Source: Mucilaginibacter sp. SG564
GTDB lineage: Bacteria; Bacteroidota; Bacteroidia; Sphingobacteriales; Sphingobacteriaceae
Assembly: GCF_013149275.1 (NCBI RefSeq)
Contig: NZ_JABGNA010000020.1
Coordinates: 1-55,048, forward strand
Length of the DNA: 55,048 nt
Reading direction: 5' to 3'
The notes under the pieces were generated by a model, which searched no databases, was not told the DNA's origin, and worked only from the letters and a program-made list of their open reading frames with translations. How positions within the stretch are numbered: the first letter of the stretch is position 1; each line of letters starts with the position of its first letter. Below, one piece after another: positions 8,348 to 17,722 of the stretch. The translations under genes and the position numbers were made by a program.

Positions 8348-8843
8348 CGGTGCTGGGTTGAAAAAGGTTTTCGGAACTGTATAACTTATGGTAATGATAC
8401 GGAATTTTTTGCTTTTGCAGGAATACGGTCAATTGCAGATCGTCAACGGTATTATCCGGTCCGGTCTGGGTGCTATCTGACCGGAGCTCTTCAAAGGCGG
8501 TGACGGGAGCGGTACTTTGCACGTAAAACGTATCGGTCAGCCCCCGGGTCCGGAGAATATAATCCGGCCGGAATTCATAGTCAGTAACCATACTATCACC
8601 GTGAAAGATCAGATGCCGGTCTTCCAGGGTGATCAGCCGCGCTTGTATAAAATCTTTTTTCAACAGTTTATCCAACTGCAACACGGTCATCATATGCTTG
8701 TTTTTGGTATTAAAGGATTGATAGGAGCGGCTGATGAGGAGGTAAGCCGAATAGGAAAATCCGATCAGGATAGCGGTAACGACCATGACCAGGATAGTTT
8801 CCATGATGGTAAAAGCCGGAAGTTTAATGTGCCTCGTTTGCAT
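8334..8843 (-). CDS. Minor pseudopilin (GspJ/PilW-like)
   Basis: 169 residues. A short basic leader ends in LPA, then FTIMETILVMVVTAILIGFS: the prepilin motif with hydrophobic +1, Glu at +5 and a single N-terminal membrane helix. The residue before the cut is Ala, where Gly is usual. The rest is a small soluble domain. In type II systems minor pseudopilins form the tip of the pseudopilus. Overlaps its upstream neighbour by 20 bases and GspF by 14, so translation is coupled. The J-type label comes from order only. Confidence 0.8.
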   Translation of the reverse strand: MQTRHIKLPAFTIMETILVMVVTAILIGFSYSAYLLISRSYQSFNTKNKHMMTVLQLDKLLKKDFIQARLITLEDRHLIFHGDSMVTDYEFRPDYILRTRGLTDTFYVQSTAPVTAFEELRSDSTQTGPDNTVDDLQLTVFLQKQKIPYHYHKLYSSENLFQPSTDAIH

Positions 8844-9198
8844 GGCTGATGATTTGCTGTAATTGCACTAACTGCTGGTGGTTTTCACCGAATGCGGTCA
8901 GCTCAATTTGAATAAGTCCCGATCCCGGTCCGAAGGGGCTAACCTTTTGCTCGATCTCGAATTCGTCGACCTGGATATGCTGGTTATCGGTATTGCCGTT
9001 TTTAACCGTTTGATATAAGCGTTCCTGCAAAATGGCCTGTGCCCGGATTTTCCTGACGGAAAGGGATAAACGGGTCACATTCGTATAGATCATCATGGCG
9101 ATCCCGAAGACCAGGACCATAATTACCATCGCGATGACCGCTTCCATCAGGCTGGAAGCGGATAACCTGCCCTGAAACCTGATTTTTATTTTAACCAT
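8824..9198 (-). CDS. Minor pseudopilin (GspI/PilV-like)
   Basis: 124 residues. Leader ends RLSA, then SSLMEAVIAMVIMVLVFGIA with Glu at +5 and a long hydrophobic helix. Again Ala precedes the cleavage site. Small size and place next to GspK- and GspJ-like genes fit GspI. It overlaps the preceding gene by 13 bases. Processing would be by the operon's own prepilin peptidase at 17713-18240. Confidence 0.78.
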   Translation of the reverse strand: MVKIKIRFQGRLSASSLMEAVIAMVIMVLVFGIAMMIYTNVTRLSLSVRKIRAQAILQERLYQTVKNGNTDNQHIQVDEFEIEQKVSPFGPGSGLIQIELTAFGENHQQLVQLQQIISHANEAH

Positions 9199-10442
9199 TG
9201 CAGTATGTGTTGGGTGGCGCCAGCGGACGGGCTTAAGTTGCTGCTCAGATAATACCGGGATAGAGCGGTCATATCGATACGGGTATTGACCAGGTAGTTC
9301 TCGTAAGAGGTGATGCTGTTTTGGTAAAGAAAACGGGAGGTCATGACGCTGCCGCGAATAGTTACTCCTTCCTTTAAAGAAAGGATCCCTTGTGAATACA
9401 CCTGGCCGGAGACGACAGCGTTTTTGGCGAGGCTGATCACAGGTGGCAGTTTGCTGCTTTGTTTTTCATAGGTAAAGATCAGTCCTGCAAGACTGCTGTG
9501 TTCACCCAGACTTATTTTTCCAGGTAGGTCGGTAACGCCGGAAGTGTTCCTGACTAAGGCCAGGCAGGAGGGATAAGTAAAGTGACAATTGCCGCCCACG
9601 CTGAGGGAGTCGGTCGCGTAAAGTTGACAATGACCATGAAAACCGCTTTTGACCTGTATGGATTTCGCCACAACGATGACATTTTCCAAAGAAACCGTAC
9701 TGTCGATGGTCAGCGTAGTATCCGAGTATAAGATCAGGTTTCCGTTAAAGCTTGCGTTTTGCAGGGTGGCCTGAGCCTCTAAGCGGATCACCCGGGTGGG
9801 TAGCCGGAAAGACCGGGTTGCTCCGGCTGACGGTCCCGGGCGCCCGCTGTTATCTGCGGGCGCCCGGAAAAGATGCTTGATCATTTCCAGACGCGGGCCG
9901 GCAAGTGGGGGTAGCTGCCGGTCGCTGTCATAGATATGCCCTTTGACCAGTTGCTCATCTCCGCTATAGGACTGGTTATCCAGATAGGCGGTTTTAACGC
10001 CTGCTTTCGGAAGACGTGCGTCTCCCTGGATACTTGTTTTTCCGCTGAGAGAAAGTGGCCGGTCTTCATCGATCAGGTAAATGGAAGACCATTTGCTGGA
10101 ATCTACCTGATTGGCGATGCTGAAAACTCGCCATAGCGTGTCCCGGTGACTAAAGGTTTTGATGACCCCAATGTCGAATATCCCCCAGGGGTATTTCTGA
10201 AGGATGACGGAATCTGTAGATGCCCCGGAGAAGGACAAACTCTGGGGTTCCCGGTAGCTGCTGTCTGTATTGTTCAACAGGATCTGGATACCGGAATTGC
10301 AATTGTTGATCAGCCGGTCATATTGAAAATGAAGCTGGTATTGCGACCGGTAAAAATAAGCCGCGCTGATCAGCGCGGAACAAATGAGGCTGATAACAAG
10401 CGCGATAATGATCACCATATATAAAGAAGAGGCTTTGAGCAT
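9186..10442 (-). CDS. GspK-like large pseudopilin with a beta-helix (bactofilin-like) body
   Basis: 418 residues. The N-terminus MLKASSLYMVIIIALVISLI has an Ala-Ser cleavage candidate and a membrane helix, but Met at +5 instead of Glu. GspK is the type II pseudopilin known to lack Glu5, and this gene sits in the GspI/J neighbourhood. Residues about 215-310 (FNGNLILYSDTTLTIDSTVS, then VIVVAKSIQVKSG) have the regular short-strand, V/I-rich pattern of a polymer-forming beta-helix, not the usual GspK fold. It could be a tip protein with a stiff stalk or adhesin role. The fold assignment is inference. Confidence 0.6.
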   Translation of the reverse strand: MLKASSLYMVIIIALVISLICSALISAAYFYRSQYQLHFQYDRLINNCNSGIQILLNNTDSSYREPQSLSFSGASTDSVILQKYPWGIFDIGVIKTFSHRDTLWRVFSIANQVDSSKWSSIYLIDEDRPLSLSGKTSIQGDARLPKAGVKTAYLDNQSYSGDEQLVKGHIYDSDRQLPPLAGPRLEMIKHLFRAPADNSGRPGPSAGATRSFRLPTRVIRLEAQATLQNASFNGNLILYSDTTLTIDSTVSLENVIVVAKSIQVKSGFHGHCQLYATDSLSVGGNCHFTYPSCLALVRNTSGVTDLPGKISLGEHSSLAGLIFTYEKQSSKLPPVISLAKNAVVSGQVYSQGILSLKEGVTIRGSVMTSRFLYQNSITSYENYLVNTRIDMTALSRYYLSSNLSPSAGATQHILQWLK

Positions 10443-10451
10443 AGCTGATCA

Positions 10452-11051
10452 TTAAACCGCCGGTTTTACTGCGGACTCTTTCTTCTTTTGGAACAGGTGC
10501 AGCCGTTTCAGGATATTGCCTTTTCCCGGCGGCAGGACTTTGCCGCTTTTATAACGCAGGGTTTTAACGGAGTCTGTACCCATATGAAAGGTAACGGGGC
10601 CATCCAATAGATCATGTTTGTAATAACCTGAGGTGCTGACTTTGCCATCGGTGGTATACCATTGGAACGGTCCGTTTTGTTCACCCCTTGCCCAGGTGAC
10701 CAGGCGGCTCATTTTTCCGGTCTCGTTCCATTCTTTCCAGATGCCGTCTTTCAGTCCTTCCGCGAAGGTCCCCTGCGTCCGCAGATTTTTATTGAGAAAA
10801 TATTCTTCATAAACGCCATGGAGCAGGTGACCGCTGTAACCACCCTGTGTTTGGTGGATCCCGCCGCTTCCGTACCAATAATACAGACGGTCGGGAATGG
10901 TTTTGGGTGTAGCCGAAATAGCTAAGATCCCGGCACGTATCATCCTGTCCGTATCATTAATACGGACCTGGCTGATGCCATCACCGGGTATCTGCTGCGC
11001 CCGTACTAAAGCAGAACATAAGAGCAGTATGGAGAGTAGCAGTTGTTTCAT
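10452..11051 (-). CDS. Exported MORN-type repeat protein (YwqK-like)
   Basis: 199 residues. Signal peptide MKQLLLSILLLCSALVRAQ is followed by a periplasmic or surface protein. Residues about 75-165 contain repeated G-x-Y/W-x-x-G motifs (GTFAEGLKDGIWKEWNETGK, GEQNGPFQWYTTDGK, GYYKHDLLDGPVTFH), typical of MORN-like "antitoxin YwqK" repeats. It starts inside the GspC-like gene end (4-base overlap), so it is part of the secretion operon. A role as accessory factor or substrate of the machine is possible; nothing shows which. Confidence 0.7.
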   Translation of the reverse strand: MKQLLLSILLLCSALVRAQQIPGDGISQVRINDTDRMIRAGILAISATPKTIPDRLYYWYGSGGIHQTQGGYSGHLLHGVYEEYFLNKNLRTQGTFAEGLKDGIWKEWNETGKMSRLVTWARGEQNGPFQWYTTDGKVSTSGYYKHDLLDGPVTFHMGTDSVKTLRYKSGKVLPPGKGNILKRLHLFQKKKESAVKPAV

Positions 11052-11554
11052 ATTGCAGCCGGATTGATCGGTATAAATTTATGGTGCCCCTGATAGTCGA
11101 CGCTGACGGAATCCCGGAGGTTCCGGAGCAGTTTAACCGGTCCCGAACGTTCTCCTTCAGCGAGCATCACAGGTTTTCCGTTGATCGTCATAATGGCGAT
11201 CAGCTTCTTTGACCCCGGGTTACGGATAAAGCCCCGGTAGCTGATCATATCCCAGTTGATCAGGGATTTGACAGCTGGCCGGGAGATATTGACATTGGAA
11301 AGGACTAGTTTTTTTACAGGTATGCTGCCCGCTGTGTCCCTGAGTCTGGTCTGCCCGAAGGGATCCCGGTACCCGGTATGCAGGTGCACGGTGTCGCCGA
11401 TGAGCGCATGGTCATTGTAAATTTCACGGGGTTTTGTTTGTGGGAGGGGAAGGCCGCTGTCGCCATTAAGGGCGGCAACGACGCGGTAAATGATCGATCC
11501 CCAGATGATCACGACCAACAGCCCCAGCAGATAATTTATCTTTTTACTTTTCAT
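11048..11554 (-). CDS. GspC/PilP-like periplasmic connector
   Basis: 168 residues. N-terminal membrane helix (INYLLGLLVVIIWGSIIYRVV), Pro-rich linker, the phrase GYRDPFG near residue 60, and a small beta domain YRGFIRNPGSKKLIAIMTIN continuing into VMLAEGERSGPVKLLR. The RDPF phrase followed by this beta domain is how PilP and the GspC homology region look. These proteins link the inner-membrane platform to the secretin. It has a 4-base overlap with the next gene and lies 5 bases after the lipoprotein gene, in the assembly part of the operon. Confidence 0.75.
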   Translation of the reverse strand: MKSKKINYLLGLLVVIIWGSIIYRVVAALNGDSGLPLPQTKPREIYNDHALIGDTVHLHTGYRDPFGQTRLRDTAGSIPVKKLVLSNVNISRPAVKSLINWDMISYRGFIRNPGSKKLIAIMTINGKPVMLAEGERSGPVKLLRNLRDSVSVDYQGHHKFIPINPAAI

Positions 11555-11559
11555 CCGTG

Positions 11560-12519
11560 TTATTGTAATGTGAAGCTCCGAAGTTCGCTGCTTTTTCCTT
11601 CATTACCGATCGCGTCCAGTGCGCTGACCTGCCAATAGATCCGGTCACCACTGTTACCCAAATTAAAGGAATAGCTGGTCGCGGTCAAGGTCAAAGGGAA
11701 GGTACTGCTGTACGGCGTGCTTTGGTCGCTTTTGTATACATATAGCTTGTAACTCGCCGCTGAGTTTACTTTATTCCAGGACAGGGTGAGCGGTTTGCTC
11801 AGCGTGGTGTTATCCTGGGGCTGAACGAGGGTAACCGTCCCCGGCGGAGTGGAATCATAGCTGAGTTGGTTAATAGCTGACCATTTGGACTGACTCGAGT
11901 CGTTCTCCGCCCTGACCCGCCATTGATAAACCTGGTCCCGGGGGAGTTTGAATGAAAACTGCTGACCCGGAGTCAACTGATCTTTGACCAGGGCGCTTTC
12001 ATCGGCAAAGCTGTTGGTATCGATCTGCAAATGATATCTGGTCGCTTTATACAGACTGCTCCATTTGAAAATAACCGTGCTTTGTGTAGTCGCCGCGTTA
12101 TTCGCCGGGGAGGACAGGACGGGGATTTGATTGGTTAGGGAGGAAGCCAGAATAAGCAGGTTCCTGGGTTCGGTATATCCGGTTTGTGTGCTCCCATTCT
12201 CCGCCCTGACCCGCCACTGGTAGGTTCCGGGATCCAGGGTCTGTACGAATTTAGTGCCGCGGATCAGGGTGTCCAGCACCAGGACGCCAATGGAATCAAA
12301 TTTGGGAGAAACTACCTGGAGACGATAGGATAAAGCGTCTTCTACACCGTCCCACCAGAAAGTAATATTATAACTGGTGCTTTGATAATTATCAGCGGGT
12401 GCATTGAGTTTGACCGTCCTTTTACTGATAGACGGTTCAATAAACTCTTTGCAGGAGGAAAGGCTTTCCGTTAATAAAAGCACGATGAATAAGCAGGTGG
12501 ACACGTATTTAAGTTTCAT
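11560..12519 (-). CDS. Lipoprotein with three fibronectin-III-like repeats
   Basis: 319 residues from ATG 12519; the longer start at 12543 would put extra residues before a clear signal peptide. MKLKYVSTCLFIVLLLTESLSSC ends in a lipobox with Cys23. Three similar units of about 90 residues follow, each with a YQWRVRAENGSTQ-like strand (YQWRVRAENGS, YQWRVRAENDS, IYWQVSALDAIG) and the SPANNAATTQSTVIFKWSSL pattern. The repeats look like fibronectin type III folds. It sits among core secretion genes, so it may act as an outer-membrane or surface component of the machine. Confidence 0.75.
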   Translation of the reverse strand: MKLKYVSTCLFIVLLLTESLSSCKEFIEPSISKRTVKLNAPADNYQSTSYNITFWWDGVEDALSYRLQVVSPKFDSIGVLVLDTLIRGTKFVQTLDPGTYQWRVRAENGSTQTGYTEPRNLLILASSLTNQIPVLSSPANNAATTQSTVIFKWSSLYKATRYHLQIDTNSFADESALVKDQLTPGQQFSFKLPRDQVYQWRVRAENDSSQSKWSAINQLSYDSTPPGTVTLVQPQDNTTLSKPLTLSWNKVNSAASYKLYVYKSDQSTPYSSTFPLTLTATSYSFNLGNSGDRIYWQVSALDAIGNEGKSSELRSFTLQ

Positions 12520-12597
12520 TCGCCGACAAATAATTAATCGCATTCAAAAATAATATATACAAGGGTAATAAGCTAACGTTAAACATGTTACCCCGGG

Positions 12598-13119
12598 TCA
12601 TTTACTGATTTCCAATAAAACCTCCAGAACCGGCGTGCCGGAGGCGGCAGGAGCGACCTTTCGGTCTGTTCGGTAGACGACAGATCTGGGAAGACCAATG
12701 CCCCTGGTGGACTCCAGTTCATACAGGAAGCGGTTCAGGGAAAAAAAGTCTCCGGTAAAACGAAGTTTTTGCAGAATGGCGCGATCGGTATGAAAGATGT
12801 CCTGTTCAGCAGGCACACCGGTTAACCGGACATGCTGTTTTTCCGCCAGTATAGCGATCTGGCTCAGGGTATTGCTCCGAAATGATGCGGTATCCGAGTG
12901 GTAAAGCGCTAATGCCCGCTCCAGGTTCCTTGATTTGCGCTCCATGTAGCCAGGCTGATAACTGAGGTCATTATTTGCCGCTAACTCCTGGTTTAGCTCG
13001 CGGTAAGTATGCCATTCATCCAGGGTTCTGGAGAACGCCAGCCCGTAAGAAATAAAAAACAAGAGAACGGCACCGGTATACACCAGGTAATCTTTTCGAA
13101 ACGGCCAATACTTCCACAT
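12598..13119 (-). CDS. PilO/GspM-like inner-membrane assembly protein
   Basis: 173 residues. Short cytoplasmic start, one membrane helix (LVYTGAVLLFFISYGLAF), a coiled-coil segment (about 38-75) and a small C-terminal domain with LSQIAILAEKQHVRLTGVP and FFSLNRFLYELES. This topology and the ferredoxin-like C-terminus are those of PilO and GspM. It follows the PilMN-like gene with a 1-base gap, the order found in pilMNOP clusters. Confidence 0.75.
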   Translation of the reverse strand: MWKYWPFRKDYLVYTGAVLLFFISYGLAFSRTLDEWHTYRELNQELAANNDLSYQPGYMERKSRNLERALALYHSDTASFRSNTLSQIAILAEKQHVRLTGVPAEQDIFHTDRAILQKLRFTGDFFSLNRFLYELESTRGIGLPRSVVYRTDRKVAPAASGTPVLEVLLEISK

Positions 13120-13120
13120 A

Positions 13121-14344
13121 TCAATAAGTAATAAACAGGGTAAATACCCCGGTGTTTAATTCACTGTTGTAATCATAACTCTCCAGTTGCACATCTTTGA
13201 CCCATTTGCGGCTTTTGATCCGGGCCAGCCACTCATTGACCGGGATGATCTGAGGGCATACGCCTTTGACCACAATACGGCGGTCTGCAAAGTTGAGCGT
13301 ATGTTTATCTTTACTTTTTCGCTCATCAATGGGATTGACAGCTACTTCCTGCCAGGTGATCTCCGGTGGCAAGAGCGAGGCGATCTCATCTATCCGTATA
13401 CTTTTCCGGCCGCCTTCATCCCAGCCCAGGTCCCGGAGCAGATGTTCTTTTTTGTTGATCTTGGTGATCATCCGCTGTTTTTGGTTCGCATTTTGTGTGC
13501 TGCTGCTGACCTGCCCGGATAGGGTATCATTAGCCCCCTGCAGCCAGGAAAAAACCAGGAAATTACAGAGCAATACGATAAAAAAGGCCAGCAGCACAAT
13601 AAAGGCTTTAACGCGGATCTTTTTCATTTCCATTGCCTGGTTAAAAGCGGTATCCGGCACTGGGGCCGATGCCTTGCTGGGATGAAGCCGGGTAGCCATC
13701 ACCAGTTGAAATGCCGAGGCGTAAGGTATGATCAGTCTTTGATCGATGGGCTCGTTCTCTACTTTGAGCGGAAAAGCTGCCGGGGCGAGTTCCGGTTCCT
13801 GATACCGGACGCTTGTCCAGTTCAGGGATATATCCCGCGAAATGGTATGACCGTTGAAAATTACCTCTTCATTATAAATATTCAGTTGCGGGAGAATATG
13901 CTGGACCGGAAAAGGACCCAGGCTCAGCATCAGCACCCGGAAGCCCTGCTTGTCCAGTAAGCTTATCCATTCGTCCGCTTCTGAACGGCGGATGATCGCG
14001 GCAAAGGAAATATCCGCGGAACGGAAGTGCTGTACATAAAAATCGGTCATTTCCGCCCGGGGTAGGAGCACCGCGAACTCCTCCGGTCCGATGTCGTCTA
14101 CCCCCGGCATTTGCTTGTAGAGAATGCCTTTCCCGCAAAGGTTCAGGGATACCGGAAGCTTGGTGTCAAATCGTTTTCCAAGTTCTTCTATCTTACTGAC
14201 CGCGGTGATCTTTTTCTCCAGGTGGAGTTTGTTGTTTTTAACCAGAATCCCGCATCCGTCCAGCTGTATCTGCCCGTCGCGGCTGATCGTGATACTGAGC
14301 CCCGTCGCCTGGTTAATATTATAATAACTTTCCAGCAGTGACAT
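13121..14344 (-). CDS. GspL-like fusion of PilM-type and PilN-type domains
   Basis: 407 residues. The first 220 residues form a soluble actin-like domain in the PilM/GspL position (LSITISRDGQIQLDGCGI at the start; VSLNLCGKGILYKQMP). A membrane helix follows at about 245-268 (AFIVLLAFFIVLLCNFLVF), then a coiled coil and a PilN-like domain (ISSLLPPEITWQEVAVNP in sense, VKGVCPQIIPVNEWLARI). In type II systems GspL recruits the GspE ATPase to the membrane. PilM and PilN are separate in type IV pili, so the fusion supports a type II-like arrangement. Confidence 0.78.
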   Translation of the reverse strand: MSLLESYYNINQATGLSITISRDGQIQLDGCGILVKNNKLHLEKKITAVSKIEELGKRFDTKLPVSLNLCGKGILYKQMPGVDDIGPEEFAVLLPRAEMTDFYVQHFRSADISFAAIIRRSEADEWISLLDKQGFRVLMLSLGPFPVQHILPQLNIYNEEVIFNGHTISRDISLNWTSVRYQEPELAPAAFPLKVENEPIDQRLIIPYASAFQLVMATRLHPSKASAPVPDTAFNQAMEMKKIRVKAFIVLLAFFIVLLCNFLVFSWLQGANDTLSGQVSSSTQNANQKQRMITKINKKEHLLRDLGWDEGGRKSIRIDEIASLLPPEITWQEVAVNPIDERKSKDKHTLNFADRRIVVKGVCPQIIPVNEWLARIKSRKWVKDVQLESYDYNSELNTGVFTLFITY

Positions 14345-14346
14345 GT

Positions 14347-16281
14347 TTAACGGATTATAGTAGACTTGATAAATAATACAGTGTATATTTTAGCGTTTGT
14401 CTTGCTGCGACTGCTGAATAGCCATTTCAACACCGGTATCCGGGATAGTATAGGGATGCCCGAAGCATTTTCGTCCGCTTCTGTACGTTCCAGACCTCCG
14501 AGTACGATGGTATCGTCGCTATGGACACGCAGGCTGGTTTCGAATTTATTGTTAGACTGAGGCGGTGGTGACCCGTCGGTCGGAAAAGCAGTAAACTCTG
14601 AATTATTGACGGTTATTCCCAGCGTGACCTGGTCATTACCGGATACAATGGGTCTGATATTTACAGACAAATCTGCGTTCACTTCCTGGAATACATTCGT
14701 AAAGATGGTCTGCGCACTGTTGGTAAACGGGACAAGATTCTGAGTGGTGTTTTTATAGTAGCGTTTATTACCCATGTTGAGTTTGGCAGAATGTCCGTTC
14801 AAGGTAGCCATTTTGGGAGTTGAACGGATTTCTATGTTATTTTTAGCCTCCAACGCATTTAGTGTCAGGTAAAAATTGGGAGTAACATGGCCGAGGTTGA
14901 CGGAAGTAAACTTACTCATGCTGCTTAAAAAATCATTAAGCGGTTTGGATCCGAAGGTATAGTTCAGGCCGGACAATACCGTACCGCCTGTTTTTACGCT
15001 GTCAGAGACACCTGCGGAGATCCCGGTCGATACCGTACGTGTTTTTCGCACGTCAACCATAATCACTTCAATGAGTACAACCGGTACTAATTCATCAAGT
15101 TGCTTGATAAACGCCTCAATTTCATTGATCTGCGCAGCTGAACCGGATAACATAATGGTATTCTGGTCACGGAACTCCTTAATTTCCATACCTCGTTTCC
15201 AGTCAGCCGGAATCATAGATACGACCGTGTCAATCGTTCGGTTTTGCAGCCGCACAGCTTTAAATGTACGTAAGCCCTCCAGTTTACGGTCTCCGATCAG
15301 GTAGACTCCTCGTTCCGTGTGAAATGTATATTCCGTACTTTTAAACAGAAGATCAAGAAAGGTATCATAGTTCACATCGCTGACATGTATGGTAATCGCG
15401 CCTTTGATATCGGAGTACAGGGAATAGCTTTTACCGGTCTCCTGTGAGGCCTGTTTAACGAGGTCAAGGATCGGCGCGTTAACAGCGTCGACCGAAATGA
15501 GCTTTTGCCCGCTCACGGAGCGAACAAAAAGACCGTTTGCCCCCGGCTGCACCTGGGGACCGGTCGCGCGAAAGGTCTTTCGGATATCGGTGTGATGGTC
15601 ACCGTTGACATAAAGTTCTTCATTCTCACCTAAAGGTTGAAACAGGTAAAAATTATCGGTGGTACGGACCATCTTGATCTCGTTGCCATAAGCCAATTTT
15701 TCTAAGGCGACCTCAAACGGTGCGTCCCGGATAAATGCGGTAACCCGTTTGCTTTGCAGCGCGCCGGGTACGATAATGTTTTTGCCTGATATTTCGGTGA
15801 TTTTTTTGGCAACGGCGGGTAAACTATCTCCCTCGAGTTCCATAGAAAGCAGGTCACCAGCGGCAGCATAACTTATCTTAAACTCTTTAGGTTTGGCTTG
15901 CGGAACCGGGTTTCGGTAGGGGCTAATATAAATGATCGAGCCCACGATCGTGATATCCAGATTATATTTTTGTGCGAGCAGCAGCAGTACATTCTCCGCG
16001 GTAACACCATTGAAGGTATCATTAACCTGGAAATTTAGTGATGGGTCAACGCTGACACTCAGGTCGTTAGCCCGGGATAGTGCGCCGATATACTGTTGTA
16101 TAGAGACCCCGGTCACCATGAGCTGGATTTTTTGGTTCAGGCCAGGGACCAATCCGGCGGCGTTGTCTAATTTAAATTGCAACGCCTGTATGCGGTCCCC
16201 CTGCTGTGCCTGTGCCCATAGATCAGGGGCGTTAACGCTCAGTAACAATATCCATAGGATTCGGGTAAAGGTTTTGTGCAT
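14347..16281 (-). CDS. gspD: Secretin GspD/PilQ family
   Basis: 644 residues from ATG 16281. The longer frame from 16464 overlaps gspE and gives an unlikely basic leader. The chosen start gives a signal peptide MHKTFTRILWILLLSVN. The N-terminal STN-like and N0-N3 domains include YIGALSRANDLSVSVDPSLN and ILLSGSAAQINEIEAFIKQL-type segments. The C-terminal secretin domain begins at VPVVLIEVIMVDVRKTRTVS and ends with VLGGLERTEADENASGIPIL, the secretin signature region. It forms the outer-membrane channel. Stop codon is 2 bases before the GspL-like gene. Confidence 0.93.
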   Translation of the reverse strand: MHKTFTRILWILLLSVNAPDLWAQAQQGDRIQALQFKLDNAAGLVPGLNQKIQLMVTGVSIQQYIGALSRANDLSVSVDPSLNFQVNDTFNGVTAENVLLLLAQKYNLDITIVGSIIYISPYRNPVPQAKPKEFKISYAAAGDLLSMELEGDSLPAVAKKITEISGKNIIVPGALQSKRVTAFIRDAPFEVALEKLAYGNEIKMVRTTDNFYLFQPLGENEELYVNGDHHTDIRKTFRATGPQVQPGANGLFVRSVSGQKLISVDAVNAPILDLVKQASQETGKSYSLYSDIKGAITIHVSDVNYDTFLDLLFKSTEYTFHTERGVYLIGDRKLEGLRTFKAVRLQNRTIDTVVSMIPADWKRGMEIKEFRDQNTIMLSGSAAQINEIEAFIKQLDELVPVVLIEVIMVDVRKTRTVSTGISAGVSDSVKTGGTVLSGLNYTFGSKPLNDFLSSMSKFTSVNLGHVTPNFYLTLNALEAKNNIEIRSTPKMATLNGHSAKLNMGNKRYYKNTTQNLVPFTNSAQTIFTNVFQEVNADLSVNIRPIVSGNDQVTLGITVNNSEFTAFPTDGSPPPQSNNKFETSLRVHSDDTIVLGGLERTEADENASGIPILSRIPVLKWLFSSRSKTNAKIYTVLFIKSTIIR

Positions 16282-16288
16282 AGAGGAA

Positions 16289-17722
16289 TTAATAATTAAA
16301 TAAGAGCGGATAAATTTCTTCCAGGGAGGTATCGCCCTGGCTGAAGATATGGAATGCGTTTTCAGCCAGCGTTTGTATGCCTCTGTCTTTAAGCAGGCGC
16401 GCGATCTGCGTGTGGCCTGCCTTGATCTCCTGCGCCAGTTCCAGGTCAACGGGGATAACTTCATAAACGGCTTTCCGGCCTTTATAGCCGGTATAATAAC
16501 AGTGTTCGCAACCCCCTGCTACATAATGCTGTTTAACTTCGTGGTACGGCTTGAACTGGCCAGGGTAAAGCTTAGAACTAAAGTCCTGCTGTTTCTTGCA
16601 ATGCGGGCACAATAAACGGATCAATCTTTGTGCTGCAGCGGTATTGAGCGTGTCGGCCACCTGAAATGCCGGAATGCCCATATCGATGAGACGGGAAACG
16701 ATACCCCAGGCGGAATTGGTATGGATTGTCGATAGAACGAGGTGGCCGGTAAGGGCCGCGCGGATGGCCATACCGGCTGTTTCCGGGTCCCGGATCTCAC
16801 CGACCATGATCACATCCGGGTCCTGTCGCAGAAATGTCCGGAGCGCGGCGGCGAAGGTCAGGCCTATAGACTCCCGCAATTGCACCTGGTTGACCCCTTC
16901 CAGTGTGTACTCGACGGGATCTTCTATCGTCAGGATATTCCGGGTTTCCTTGTTCAATAATTTGAGGGTGGCATACAAGGTGGTTGTCTTACCGGAACCG
17001 GTCGGCCCACTGATCAGCAACAAGCCGTTCGGTCTTTTAGCGCCTTGCAGGTAGTTGGCCAGGTCGGTCCCGGAAAAACCCAGGCTGTCCAGTTCGATGC
17101 CCGTAGCATCGTTATTCAGTAGCCTCAGGACCACTTTTTCCCCATAGAGCGTCGGCAGGACCGATACCCGTATATCAAACTGGTATTGTTGGTAGCTGAA
17201 GTTGATCCGGCCATCCTGGGGGAGTCTTTTTTCAGCGATATCAAGCTCGGCTTTGATCTTGATCTTGTTGATCAAGGCCGGGTAATCGTCATTTTTCAGG
17301 AGATGGCGCTCTACCATATTACCGTCAATACGGATCCTGACACGGCATTTTTTTTCGTAGCGTTCGATATGGATATCGCTGCTTTTCAGGTTTTTCGCTT
17401 CTCGGATCAATTGGATCAGAAAATCCTCAGCATTCTGATTGACCGATACCCGGACCGCGGTCGTGGACTCTTGTATATAATATTGGGATAGCAGCCTGTT
17501 CACTACCTCCGACCTGATCGGGAATAAGCTTATCTCCAGACCGGATACGATCTCTAATTCCGCCTGAAGCGCATTCAAATCCGTTTGCTCATCGCAATAA
17601 AGCTCCAGAAGACTGGCGGATGCTAGTTTGGGCAGGACACGATAATGCCAGGCTTGTTCCCGGGAAAGCATATGCAGATCTGCGGTCTGCAGAACAATGG
17701 ACTCCGATTGTTTTACATCCAT
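16289..17722 (-). CDS. gspE: Secretion/pilus assembly ATPase GspE/PilB family
   Basis: 477 residues. Walker A is SGPTGSGKTT (238-247), the Asp box and Walker B lie at LTIEDPVEYTLEG (264-276) and DPDVIMVGEIRD (301-312), and the His box is STIHTN (331-336). A tetracysteine zinc motif follows: CPHC (372-375) and CEHC (405-408). All hallmark elements are present, so the enzyme should be active and power pseudopilus extension. The N-terminal 100 residues hold a short N1E-like domain that binds GspL. No PilT-like retraction ATPase is in the operon, which favours a secretion rather than twitching role. Confidence 0.96.
   Translation of the reverse strand: MDVKQSESIVLQTADLHMLSREQAWHYRVLPKLASASLLELYCDEQTDLNALQAELEIVSGLEISLFPIRSEVVNRLLSQYYIQESTTAVRVSVNQNAEDFLIQLIREAKNLKSSDIHIERYEKKCRVRIRIDGNMVERHLLKNDDYPALINKIKIKAELDIAEKRLPQDGRINFSYQQYQFDIRVSVLPTLYGEKVVLRLLNNDATGIELDSLGFSGTDLANYLQGAKRPNGLLLISGPTGSGKTTTLYATLKLLNKETRNILTIEDPVEYTLEGVNQVQLRESIGLTFAAALRTFLRQDPDVIMVGEIRDPETAGMAIRAALTGHLVLSTIHTNSAWGIVSRLIDMGIPAFQVADTLNTAAAQRLIRLLCPHCKKQQDFSSKLYPGQFKPYHEVKQHYVAGGCEHCYYTGYKGRKAVYEVIPVDLELAQEIKAGHTQIARLLKDRGIQTLAENAFHIFSQGDTSLEEIYPLLFNY

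Noticed and set aside
16282..16464. Longer start for the secretin gene
   Set aside because: The extra 61 residues overlap gspE in another frame, are very basic and would hide the clear signal peptide starting at 16281.
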